Assembly: GCA_949126835.1 (NCBI GenBank)
Contig: OX421509.1
Span: 14,807,279-14,871,278 of the forward strand
DNA from: Anisus vortex
Taxonomy: Eukaryota; Mollusca; Gastropoda; Planorbidae
Direction of reading: 5' to 3'
Length of the DNA stretch: 64,000 nucleotides
The notes below the pieces were generated by a model. The model searched no databases. It was not told the origin of the DNA and was given only the letters and a program-made list of their open reading frames with translations. The translations under genes were made by a program, and so were the position numbers. Shown in pieces: positions 32,891-44,185 of this stretch (the stretch's first letter is position 1; the number at the start of each line of letters is the position of its first letter).

Positions 32891-33073
32891 CAGGGGTCGT
32901 CAATCACTTAAAGCAGGATTTCTAATCAATTCAGCGTGCCAACAGACTAAACGTCAACGTGCCCTTTCCTTGTAGAAAAGACTTGCTTTGCCTTATTTAG
33001 GGTCTTCGGCTTGCCATTGAAACTCGCTCTGCGTGCCCCCTTTGGCACGCGTGCCGTAGGTTGCCGCACCCCG
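32891..33073. mobile_element. hAT-like MITE, 183 bp (family A)
   Basis: Starts CAGGGGTCGTCAATC and ends in the inverted form, TTGCCGCACCCCG, with GGCACGCGTGCCGTAGG just inside. Flanks GTCTAGGT (32883-32890) and GTCTAGAT (33074-33081) match at seven of eight positions, an 8-bp hAT-type target duplication. It is related to the element at 60242-60456. Confidence 0.85.
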
Positions 33074-33359
33074 GTCTAGATGATATAGATATACAGTCGT
33101 GTGACGGTGGAATGCAATGACATCATCGAAGGCAAGATTCGTGCAGACGACAAGAACCAGTTGACGTGAAAGACAGCGGCAGACGATGCCCACGTGACTG
33201 AGATATTCAGAAGACGAAGATCTTTAATGGCTGCAAGGTGAGTCGAGAAGGAAGGTCAAGAATCAACAGCACTGAGAGTGTGGCCGGATATAACAACCTG
33301 TTCATGAACGTGTGGGTTGTTGTCGAGAACAAAATGCTATGATGCAATTGTCTTGGGTG

Positions 33360-33532
33360 TACGATGGCCGAGCAGTAGCGCGTTCGACTGGCGTACCGAA
33401 GGTTCTGGGTTCAAATCCTGGTGAAGGCTAGGATTTGTTCCACGGGACTGGAGGGTGTCCCCCGAGTCTACCCAGCTTCGACGACACTAGCTGGGGTAAA
33501 GTAAAGGCGGCTGGGCGTTGTGCTGGCCACAA
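33360..33532 (+). mobile_element. SINE-1, 3'-truncated copy
   Basis: The head (gatggccgagcagtagcgcg), B box (GGTTCAAATCC) and front half are intact. It stops at 'gtgctggccacaat', where AT-rich DNA begins. Confidence 0.9.
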
Positions 33533-33865
33533 TATATATTCGATTTATCCGTAAGTATACTTGTAGATCCAATAATCCTGTAATGGGTTGGAGAGGTGTG
33601 GAAGGACAGATCTAAGTAGACTCTCATGCGAGGTTTACCAGATATGTACATCAGATAGATATAAAGATGAAAACAGGCGATATATATTTCCAGCAGAATG
33701 CATTAATACGGAAGAACTTAGATGATAACTAAGATGAGAACTAAGATGAGAACTAAGAGGAGAAGCAATGAATGAATAAAACAACAACAAAGGTCCATTT
33801 AATAATATGTGAGTGAGTGAGTGAGTGAGCGAGTGAGTGAATGAAAGAGTTACTGAGTGGTAGAT

Positions 33866-33926
<61 letters not shown>

Positions 33927-35348
33927 TAGAGAGCTAGAGGGCGAAGATAGAAATGTCAAGTAAGATGAAACATATGATATACAATCCAAGATAAACAGAG
34001 GTGTATACCACCGAGAGAACGGGGAAGGGAGGGGTTGATTTGTGGCGTAGATAGTTCGGGGGTGGGGGGTAAGAAAGTGAAACTGGAGAACAGAGTGACC
34101 GGGAGTTTGACCAAAACAAAACTTGACCTCAGGGCAGTCCCTATAGACCATGGGAGAGATTGAGCAGAAACGAGCAAGTTCAAGGGGAAGATAACCTATG
34201 GGTTACGTCATAGCAAACACCAACAAATGGTGTGATACTATTGGCGGAATAATGTTGGTAATATTGTTGTTTGGTTTAGAGTTTAGATTATGTTGTATGT
34301 ATTTATGTTCTATTAGGTCTTCGTTGTTTTGTGTTGGTGCTTTCTAAGTTGATATTTTCGAAGTTGTTAAGGGAGGAGTTGTAAAAGGAGGTATTATATT
34401 TGGAACAATGTTTTGGTTTTAATATTATTGTAGTTTTATTTGTTGTATTTGGCATCGATGTATTGTGTTTGTATATTTGCACTAGTATACAGAGTTGTTA
34501 TATTTGGTGCTGTAGTAGCGGTATCCATGTTTTTAGTTTATATGTTCTTAACAAATGTGTTATGTGTGATTTTAGGGTTGTTTTATTTTCTGTGTTAATA
34601 TTGGGGAGGAGGTAGTGATAATAGATTTTGCACTTGAAGATCATGACAATGAAACCGTTTATATTTTAAAGGAACCACATTAGCAGCCCAACATTAATAT
34701 AAGTTTATCTTTGAGCAAAGAGTCGCAGCAATCATATGAGAACCCGGAACACAGAGTATGCATGCTGCATGATGGACACGATCTGTTTCCTAAATCAAAA
34801 CATCTGGTCAATGTAATCAACCACCTATTGACCAACAAAAGTCTTAGCTGTATTTGGGAGATGAAATAATGAGAGAAGAAGATAGGAGAGGTAGGAAATG
34901 GCTTCATCTATCGTCTGGAGTTAAAAAATCTCGCATCTGGCAGTTGGAGGGATTGCACAATTTTTTTTTATAGTAAAGATCTGATTTCGCCTGAAGTTTT
35001 TTGGCAAAGTGCCCAGAACAAAATAAAATTGTAGGAAGGAAGTAAGAAAATTACATTGATCTCGCTCTACACTGGTGGATGAGAGACGAAGGTTGATGTT
35101 TATTTAACTGTGAGACAATGTGGAAATTTTTAGAAAAAAAAATGTTTAAATAAACAAATTATGTGCAGCTAGGAGCCGGAGGTACAAAAGTGCTTAAACA
35201 TACAAGGAAAATCATGATTCTATTGTGAAATAGTTGTATGTATACTGATATCATAGTTTAAAAATAATAAGGCAGCTGAAATTTTAATAAACCAGGAAGT
35301 GGTTGGTGCAGTTTACTTTCGAATGTTCACGAGGTGTACGACTCATGT
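33533..35348. other. No gene; GA/GAGT microsatellite
   Basis: GAGT repeat at about 33810-33842 and (GA)n at 33869-33920. The remainder is AT-rich. The 132-codon minus-strand ORF across the microsatellite is an artefact. Confidence 0.5.
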
Positions 35349-35668
35349 TTGATCAAAGACTATAATCAAACGTGCTTGTTCTATTTTTAGAGTTTTTATG
35401 TTCCTTTTATTTCCGTGCGCAAACAATAAGGCTGTCTTAAATGACTTCTACGCTCCTATGATTGCATTAAGGACTTCCGCTGTATACAACTTTTGATTTT
35501 AATCTTAATTTTCCATTAGATAAATCATAGCGAATTACTAAACCGGAAGTCTAGAGGACAGGGTGCGATTGGAATTTCCGAAACTAAGTGTTTCAAGTTA
35601 TCAAATAGCAGAAATATCAAAGAAAGCAGTCCATCTTTTTATAATCTTTGGTTTAAAAGATATATAAA
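35349..35668 (+). repeat. Unknown repeat X, copy 1
   Basis: Diverged direct copy of 36112-36437. Shared stretches in the same order include 'gttctatttttagag', 'acttctacgctccta', 'ttccgctgtatacaact' and 'agcagtccat'. No ORF. Confidence 0.75.
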
Positions 35669-36111
35669 TGAACCCAAACGCAGACTGCACTTTTCTTGTG
35701 GTGGACACTGTCAGGATAGGTTGGAGAGGCTGGTGGGGATAGGTATTGTATCCTGGCGAGATGGGTTATGGACACTTATGGATTACTTTAGGGACTACAA
35801 ACAGGCTTGTTCTGACCCCCGGGTCGTAGTATTGGAAACCGATGTGCACACGTGACGTGTCACGTGCTAGTTTGTGTGAGCACGACGAGTTGTCGGCCTT
35901 GACCCTACACGTGGTTCCCATTTCCACAAAGTCCCAGGAAGGCCTATCAAATTTTATGAAGCCCGAAAATGATAGATTTTGATGATGCGGGGGGGGGGGG
36001 GGGGGGGAACAAGGGTAGACAACTTGATATTGACAGTTTTATTAATGAGTTATGAGCTTTGTGTTCCAATAAAGGGTTATCGATCTTGTGTATAACATTT
36101 AAAGTATGTTT
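35669..36111. other. Spacer between the two copies of repeat X
   Basis: Unique-looking, with a 19-base poly-G at 35989-36007. No ORF. Confidence 0.5.
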
Positions 36112-36437
36112 ATAGTTTAAACAAAGACTAGAACAAGATGGACCGCCTGCTCTATTTTTACAGCTTAAATGTTTTTTTTTACGTGCGCATCCAATAACGC
36201 TGTATTAAATTACTTCTACGCTCCTACGTTTGACTAAATGTTTCCGCTGTATACAACTTTCGATTTTAATTTAAAATGTTTCATTGAGAAAATCATAGCG
36301 ATTAAATAAGAACGGAAATGTACAGTACAAAAGGGAATCGGGAATTCCGAAAAGAAGTCATTCGAGTCATCAATTAGCAGAAATATTAAAGCAAGCGGTC
36401 CATATTATTATATATAGTCTTTGGTCTAAATAAATAA
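36112..36437 (+). repeat. Unknown repeat X, copy 2
   Basis: Same orientation and order of conserved blocks as 35349-35668, with many substitutions and small indels. Confidence 0.75.
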
Positions 36438-36576
36438 AAAAAAAATACCTAATGATAAACCTTAAGTGAATGATCAAATGCTTTTGTATACATCCGATGT
36501 TCAATTTTCTGCAGATGGACATAATAAAACTCTTGGATTCATTGTTCGACAATTTTTCCCACAGCTGTTAATGATA

Positions 36577-36957
36577 GTAAAGTACCCTTCGGACCAACCT
36601 GATTACAGGACTGGTGAAGCAGCCTCCACCAGTTTCTGTGGCCACGGCATACTAGGAGATGTGTGGCCAGCACAACGCCCAGCCGCCTTTACTTTGCCCC
36701 ATAACTACTGTCAGGTACCAATCAAGGCTGGATAGACTCGGGGACACCATCGAGCCCGGAGAAAACATCCTAGCATCCATCAGGACTTTCATCCATCAGG
36801 ACTTTCATCCTAGCATCCATCAGGACTTTCATCCATCATCCATCAGGACTTTCATCCATCAGGACTTTCATCCATCAGGACTTTCATCCATCATCCATCA
36901 GGACTTTCGGGTCGCCAGTCGAACGCGCTGCCGCTCACCTACCGAGCTCCATGCCGT
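36577..36957 (-). mobile_element. SINE-1 with internal repeat expansion
   Basis: Inverted copy: 'agtaaagtacccttcggacc' at the 3' end, 'cagccgcctttactttgcc' in the middle and 'ccagtcgaacgcgctgccg' at the head. Between body and head, where other copies have the short 'ctagccttcaccaggattcg', this one has about 140 bp of 'catccatcaggactttc' repeats, which replace the B-box region. Confidence 0.9.
36769..36908. repeat. Minisatellite born inside a SINE
   Basis: CATCCATCAGGACTTT repeated about seven times with variable CATC spacing. The seed is recognisable as the normal SINE-1 segment 'tcaccaggattc'. Confidence 0.9.
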
Positions 36958-37690
36958 TTATGATACCCGACATTAAATAAACGAGAATGAGCATTGGGCT
37001 GGCCACACTATCCCCATAGTAGATAAAGAAAATCTCCGCATCGCACTCTTCCAGTTTATCAAAATACTCGGCGATTTAAAATTTACTGGCACTGTCTTCA
37101 ATCCGTAATGTAAGACTTTGTGAATTAATAAAACAACTAGCAAGTGGCACTACGGCAGACTTGCAACGGCGTACGACAGACACACTAACAACAAAGTATC
37201 TCCTTTGTCTAGGTGTGATATAACTTTCCGGAGGCGGTGAATAAATAATTAACTCCCCCCCCCCCCTTGTCTGTACGTCTTATTTTCTATCATCCTGGAA
37301 TATTCCAGACACTCATTATTAACACCATGTCAACAGAATAATAAATAATATATAGAATTTCTTAATGTACAACTGAAATGAATAAAACAATGAACGCACA
37401 GAAAGAGATATGAACGGAACACAGAATACAGCAAGACACTTGAAGGTATTTCTCACATTGTAAATGAATATTCTAAATGGAAATGTCGTTATATTGAACA
37501 GACAAATGGGATCGTCTATACAAACACCAGTCTTTTGTTTACAATTCAAAGTTGAACTTGATGAATGCGAATAAAACAGTTGGCGAACATTTGTGTAAAT
37601 TATGTAAGAGTTTCTTATTACCATTGTCGTGTCTATGAAATGTCTTTAATTGTGTCTAAATTATAAATTGATCAGTGTGTCTATGGAGTG
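36958..37690. other. No gene seen
   Basis: A 32-base scrap at 36979-37010 (cattgggctggccacact) looks like a plus-strand SINE-1 fragment. The 101-codon minus-strand ORF at 37319-37624 has no recognisable motif. Confidence 0.4.
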
Positions 37691-37820
37691 ATCTTATATA
37701 TTACTGACGCTCCTTTTATAAAGTAGATTATAGCGTCCTACGCTCATCCGTGGTCCGAGTCTAGTCTTGCATCTTTATTAATGTTTTAAATGATGTTGAG
37801 TTACTGGTTTGTTTACATGC
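37691..37820 (-). mobile_element. LINE-B 3' tail, truncated copy
   Basis: Minus strand: 'aacatcatttaaaac', 'gactagactcggaccacg', 'gatgagcgtaggacgc' and the terminal 'gagcgtcagtaatatataag'. Confidence 0.85.
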
Positions 37821-38377
37821 AGAGGGCATCGCTTTCTATATGATATGTTTTTGGATTACATAACACTCACAGAATGGATATTAGGCAACAGCGGAAGTTG
37901 GAGTTCAAATAAGTGATTAGGTAACACAATCACATCGCCAGCAATGCTGCAAAGTCCCAAAAAACATAACAAATAAGACTTCTTGACATATTTGCGCGTT
38001 CAATAAGGATGTAACTATATTTCCCGTCCACAATATACATAACGTGAAAGGTCGGTGGCAATACGAATTAAGTTTATTAAACCCTTTCTCATGAAAAATT
38101 TAAACATTTAAATAGGATTAACTTCGAGGGTTTCAAAATTATTTTTTTACAGCAAACAGTTATTGACCTACCTACTCACAAGTTTTTATCAAGTCAATTG
38201 TAGCCTAACTCAGATTAAAAAACAACAACAGTTTCTTAGCTCGCCCTACATTATTGGATCTCAACCTATTTCCACTGGCAAAGCCATTTTCTATGAAAAC
38301 TTTTTCACATAATGACATAATGAGGGGGGGTCAAATGTCAAGATATCGCAGTTTACCTCATTGAATCGTAAGCAATA
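37821..38377. other. No gene seen
   Basis: AT-rich, without repeats or ORFs I can identify. Confidence 0.45.
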
Positions 38378-38458
38378 TTAACCCTTCCCGTACCGACCTA
38401 CTTCTATATATGCTGCTTTCAGTTCCGCTATATACGCGCCCGGGACTGTAAGGGTTAA
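38378..38458. mobile_element. 81-bp TTAA mini-element, copy 2
   Basis: TTAACCCTTCCCGTACC to GACTGTAAGGGTTAA; three substitutions relative to 6755-6835. Confidence 0.9.
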
Positions 38459-38589
38459 ATTACAAAAAGGAATTATGACAGCAATATTCCAAGGTGTCCG
38501 TCCTTCCTTTCATCGATAGACGCCGCAGCGCCCAAGTGGCGCCCTGGAGCACATTTTAAGAACCATTGTGTAAAATGTACACATTTCCC

Positions 38590-39616
38590 CCTTTGATACC
38601 CACAGGTCTACTAGCGTTGACCTAGCAGCACACATACCATTAGGTCAATTAGTGTTAAGCTAGCAGCACATATACCATTAGGTCTATTAGCGTTAAGCTA
38701 GCAGCACATATACCATTAGGTCAATAAGTGTTAAGCTAGCAGCACATATACCATTAGGTCTATTAGCGTTAAGCTAGCAGCACATATACCATTAGTTCAA
38801 TAAGTGTTAAGCTAGCAGCACATATACCATTAGGTCTATTAACCCTCAGCTAGCAGCACATATACCATTAGGTCAATTCGCGTTAAGCTAGCAGTTCATA
38901 TACCATTAGGTCAATTAGCATTAAGCTAGCAGTTCATATACCATTAGGTCAATTCGCGTTAAGCTAGCAGCACATATACCATTGGGTAAATAAGTGTTAA
39001 ACTAGCAGCACATATACCATTAGGTCTATTAACGCTCAACTAGTAGCACATGTACCATTAGGTCAATTAGTGTTAAGCTAGCAGCATATATACCATTAGG
39101 TCAATTAGCGTTAGGCTAGCAAATCATATACCATTAGGTCAATTAGCGTTAAGCTAGCAGCACATATACCATTAGGTCAATTCGCGTTAAGCTAGCAGTT
39201 CATATACCATTAGGTCAATTAGCATTAAGCTAGCAGTTCATATACCATTAGGTCAATTAGCGTTAAGCTAGCAGCACATATACCATTAGGTCAATAAGTG
39301 TTAAGCTAGCAGCACATATACCATTAGGTCTATTAACGCTCAACTAGTAGCACATGTACCATTAGGTCAATTAGTGTTAAGCTAGCAGCATATATACCAT
39401 TAGGTCAATTAGCGTTAAGCTAGCAGCACATATACCATTAGGTCAATCAGCGTTAAGCTAGCAGCACATATACCATTAGGTCAATTAGCGTTAAGCTATC
39501 AGCACATATACCATTAGGTCAATTAGTTTTAAGCTAGCAGCACATATACCATTAGGTCTATTAACGCTCAGCTAGCAGCACATATACCATTAGGTCTATT
39601 AACGCTCAGCTAGCTG
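38590..39616. repeat. 38-bp minisatellite, about 27 copies
   Basis: The unit contains TTAAGCTAGCAGCACATATA then CCATTAGGTCAATTAGCG. Rare variants recur 304 bp apart: 'aacgctcaac' at 39031 and 39335, and 'cgttaagctagcagttc' at 38881 and 39185. That gives an eight-unit higher-order repeat. Confidence 0.95.
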
Positions 39617-39767
39617 GAGCCTTTAATGTGAGAAATTTGAGAAGGCCTACATAAAACAAATGCAGGCTTTGATTGAGCCAGGCCTAGACTCATAGACTGG
39701 TAGACTCTAACGGCTAAACTAATAAGCCCAAAACGTGACAGTGTTGTAACGAAACACAAACACGTAT

Positions 39768-39806
39768 ACGCACACACACACACACAAACACACAAACACA
39801 CGCAAA
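39768..39806. repeat. (CA)n microsatellite, interrupted
   Basis: ACACAC runs with AAACAC interruptions. Confidence 0.85.
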
Positions 39807-40462
39807 CGCACAAGCACGTATTCACAAACATACCTTCAAAGCTAAATGGTATTTGTAACACCAGGTATGCTAATGCCTTTGAAAAAAAAATCTATTGACA
39901 TAATTTAAGTATCGATACCGGTTTACACATTCAACGTTCAGAAAATGTAAGTCTCATTTATTCATTTCTGCTTCGATTTTTTGTTTTTTCTCAACATGTT
40001 TGCTTGTATGCTCAACGTTATTTCTGTTTTGGTGTTCGTGTTGAGTCCCTGTGGACCTGGGCACCCCCTTCCCCCTACCCCACTCCCTCCCAACTCCTTT
40101 TTTTTTTTGTTCATTGCTCAAGTAAAAAAAAAAATCGATAGTGAAATTAAGACAGTATCGAACTTTGAAAATGCTCTTAAGTAATCAAAACCTGCCCCGT
40201 CTTTTTTTATGCTCTCCCCTTGTTTTAAATTTTATTAGCGTGCGGGTAATGAGGCTATTTATAGTAACACAGATTTAAGAAGAATAGTAACAATGGGGAA
40301 GCTGGAGGCGATGTCAGCGAGGGGTCGGGGTTAAAGGTGAAGTGGGGGGGGGGGGATAAGGCCCCGGAATGGGCATTACCAATTTCTACGTAGATATTTC
40401 AATAACCAATTATGCAGGATGTTGCCTTATTGCTAGATATACAGGGCCGTCGACCACATAGA

Positions 40463-40618
40463 TCATAGGGCCGGTGAAGCAGCGTGATGCCAGTTTCAGT
40501 TTTCACGGCGTACTAGGTGATGTGTGGCCAATACAATGTCCGCCGCCTTTATTTTACCCCAACTAATTACAGGTACCCATCAGGGCTGGGTAGACGCAGG
40601 GAAAATATCCTAGTTAGT
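40463..40618 (-). mobile_element. SINE-1, 5'-truncated copy
   Basis: Begins 'gatcatagggccggtgaagc', includes 'gtgatgtgtggccaataca' and 'gggctgggtagacgcaggg', and stops before the tRNA-like head. It borders the 69-bp array. Confidence 0.85.
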
Positions 40619-40659
40619 CATCTAACTATGTTATCTTTCTAATATATCTAATCTATCGT

Positions 40660-41170
40660 TTCTATTCATCTCATGAATCAAATCTATCAAATTTAATCTA
40701 TATTTCTTATATAGGGCCTATCTATTTAATCTTTTTATCTCATCTATCAAATCTATCAAATTTAATCTATATTTCTTATATAGGGCCTATCTATTTAATC
40801 TATTTATCTCATCTATCAAATCTATCAAATTTAATCTATATTTCTTATATAGGGCCTATCTATTTAATCTATTTATCTCATCTATCAAATCTATCAAATT
40901 TAATCAATATTTCTTATATAGGGCCTATCTATTTAATCTATTTATCTCATCTATCAAATCTATCAAATTTAATCTATATTTCTTATATAGGGCCTATCTA
41001 TTTAATCTATTTATCTCATCTATCAAATCTATCAAATTTAATCTATATTTCTTATATAGGGCCTATCTATTTAATCTATTTATCTCATCTATCAAATCTA
41101 TCAAATTTAATCTATATTTCTTATATAGGGCCTATCTATTTAATCTATTTATCTCATCTATCTTTCTAAT
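40660..41170. repeat. 69-bp minisatellite, 7 copies, very uniform
   Basis: GGGCCTATCTATTTAATC recurs at 40714, 40783, 40852, 40921, 40990, 41059 and 41128, exactly 69 bp apart. Only single-base differences are seen. It is flanked by ATCTA-rich DNA from which it probably grew. Confidence 0.96.
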
Positions 41171-42371
41171 CTAAGTATTTAATCTTCCTAGATAATCTAT
41201 ATATCAAAACTATACATTTCATTTATCTAATCTAGGTACCTGTTTATATATCAATGTTTTCATCTATCAAATCTATCTTTCAAAGAAACTACCCACCCGC
41301 TTGGCTTTCTGTCAGAAGAATTGAATTAAAAATAAATTAAAATGACTTATACATATCCATACGTATAAATTATATGTGTGTGGGACTGTGTGGGTGTATG
41401 TGTAGGTGTATGTGTGTGGTCGTGCCATATAAGCGTGTGTTTATGTACTCTAATAATGCGCGCAGGAGTAAATCGATACAATTTCTATAAAAAAAAAAGT
41501 CAAAGAATTAACCCTTTGAAAACATAGTGACACACCTCATAGCGACTTTCGGAAAAAAAAATGTTTTACATTTTTTAAACACGTTTGTCTTTGCGTGTTC
41601 AGACTTGAACATATGACCATATCAACATAACAACATATCAACTTAATAACATAGGAACATAAGAACATAAGTGCGATCTATTGAAGGGGATCGAACTCCA
41701 GTGTGTGGCGAATGGAACACGTTTCATCCTCCATTTCTTTCATTATTTCGTAGACACGCGTCACCGCCTTTGAAACTTGTGCGGGGGCTCTATTGGTATT
41801 TAAACCATTCTACCCTCTGTAGGTTCAAAGTTCATACAAAGGTCAGGTTCCATTGAACGGTTGTTCCTATGTGTGAATCCATTCATGGCTCAGTGGATTA
41901 CCAGGGATAACGATTACACGTTGTATAAGTGTCTTTGAGTTCTCCAGAATCTGTTTAATTGTCTGTCGAGATCTCCGTGGCCAGACAGACTGAAGGACTG
42001 ACATCTTTAAGTGATCGTTGAACGAGCTTCAACCGAGGGTGAAAATAGTAGAAGTTTACCGTCGATGTTACTTTACCTCTGGTTAAAATGACTGTTATTT
42101 GTTGTATTGATACATGTATAGATACATACATTGATAGGTATGGGTAGATGGTAGATAGGTGATAAACAGATCGATAGAAAGCAGAATAGATATCTAGATA
42201 GACATGGAGGCATTTATATATAGACAGATAAACTTATACACGGAAAGATATAAAAAAAATGTAGAGAGACGGAAATAGTGTTGTACTAAGTTTTACAGGA
42301 GTATACATAGATACATATTTCGTGCTATATGAGTTCTTTATGTTTATTGGGTCGTTGGGGCGACACAGATG
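41171..42371. other. No gene; simple-sequence patches
   Basis: GTGT-rich DNA at 41370-41440, an AACATA-like tract at 41615-41672, and a GATAGAT-rich stretch from about 42115. Confidence 0.5.
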
Positions 42372-42432
42372 ACTTGAAAACACAATACGCAATAATCTTC
42401 TTGATAGAAAGAGCGTCTGTAATGTATAAGAT
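42372..42432 (+). mobile_element. LINE-B terminal fragment
   Basis: About 60 bp matching only the LINE-B tail: 'acgcaataatcttcttga' and 'gagcgtctgtaatgtataag'. Confidence 0.7.
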
Positions 42433-42725
42433 ACGATAATGCTATCACTTTCACGCTCAACAGATAAATCATAGATAGACAATAGGAAAGAGCGGCAGAG
42501 AGGTGAATGTATAAATAGATAAACAGATGGATGAATACAGATAGATAGATAAATAGATGAACATATTATAGATAGATAAATAAATAGATACATACATACA
42601 TAGATATACAGATAGATAGATACACAGATACAAAGATAATTATTGAATGTCACATAGATAGATACACAGATACAAAGATAATTATTGAATGTCACATAGA
42701 TAGATACGTAGATGGATGGATAAAT
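42433..42725. repeat. GATA-rich DNA with a 41-bp duplication
   Basis: (GATA)n-like sequence. The block 'acacagatacaaagataatt' with 'attgaatgtcacatagatag' occurs twice in tandem from about 42622. Confidence 0.85.
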
Positions 42726-43699
42726 AGATGGACAGAGAAGTAATATTTTCTGACATTAAAATGCCAGTAAGGCCTATAGGAGTAGACGCTGGCCTCTATA
42801 TCTCTGTATAGTAACCCACACTAGACAGACTTCTATGGGAACCAATGCACGGGATGGAAATGGACAATAACAAGATACTGAAAAAGTCATAAAGCCTTCG
42901 GACTACTTACGCCCTGTGATATAATCGCTAATCCCAGTCGCACCCGCCGCCCCCCTTCCTTCCACAAGTTTTGATTTTTTACCATGTCTCATTGAATCTT
43001 GTCCCCCCCCCCACTCCCCCACAAAAAATCTGAATCTATAAACTAGGATTTCTTCTTTTACTGTTGGAGGAAGGGGCGTTAGGGCGCCGAGTTGCGGCTC
43101 CCCGTATTGTGTATATATATTGTTTTTTTTTTCTTCGTGAGCTAGAAGAGCTGGTGGAATGCTAATTGGATCATATGGATGCATGCGCCGCCACTGCGAG
43201 GGAGAAATCCGCGCCCCCCCCCCCTCGTGTATAATGAAGTCGCGTGCATATATTTGAATAACACGCGCATAAAAAACATCGTCATCTTTGAATGGTGAGT
43301 GAGGAGGGGAGGGGTTGATGGATAGTGGTTGGGGGGGGGGGGGGGTTGATGGGAGAGGTGGCGGGTTTAGGATGCCTGGAGAAAAGACCTGGGTGGTGAT
43401 TTGAGGGACGGCTGGAATCAGGAGAGTTTGGAAGGGGAAGGTGAGGGCGCGGAGATGGAAGGCTGATTAATTAGCATATGACAGGGTTGTGAGGGTAAGG
43501 GGGGAGGGCGAGGGGGCTATGGAGGATGAGGCAGTGCAGACGATTGTTATTCAGAAAGAGGCCAGCGCGAGGAATTTAGGGAAAGAAATAAAACAAGAGT
43601 TAGGGAGTTGTTGTGTTGTTGTTGTTGTTTGTATAGGAAGGCTGACTTCTGACATTTGTCATGTTCCCAAACAAATGAAATCTACAGTGCTGTAGAATT
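42726..43699. other. No gene; G/C-rich homopolymers
   Basis: C-runs near 43002 and 43213, a 15-base poly-G at 43331-43345, and generally G-rich DNA to 43510. No ORF with family resemblance. Confidence 0.45.
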
Positions 43700-44080
43700 G
43701 TGCGTCACCAGAGTAGAAATAGTAGTATGTCAACACGTGAGGACAGTGTGTCAGCAGGTAAAATAGTAGGTCAACAGAGCAGAAATAGTAGTAGGTTAAC
43801 ACATAAGGACAGTGTGTCAAGAAGGTTAAAATAGTAGGTCAACAGATTGAATAGTAGTAGGTCAACATATAAGGACAGTGTGTCAGCACGTCAAAATAGT
43901 AGGTCAACAGAGTAGAAATAGTAGTAGGTCAACAGATTAGAAGTAGAACAACAGATTGCAATAGATGTAGGTCAAAAGATTGCAATAGATGTAGGTCAAC
44001 AGATTGCACTAGAAGTAGGCGAGCTAATAAAAACAGTCGGTCAGCACTTCAAAATAGTAGATCAATTTAGATTTAAATCA
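43700..44080. repeat. Degenerate minisatellite
   Basis: Related phrases 'agtaggtcaacagagtag', 'aaggacagtgtgtcagca' and 'gattgcaatagatgtagg' recur with irregular spacing. Confidence 0.8.
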
Positions 44081-44185
44081 TAGGTCGGAAAATTTAAATA
44101 ATTGGTATTGTCTAGTTTGGGGTGTGTAATAAATATAATTTTTTTGACAAATAATTTCATTAAAACCGAATAAACTGTTTCTTTT

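Noticed and set aside
41514..41522. TTAACCCTT resembling the start of another 81-bp mini-element
   Set aside because: The following bases do not match, and no AAGGGTTAA end lies at the right distance.
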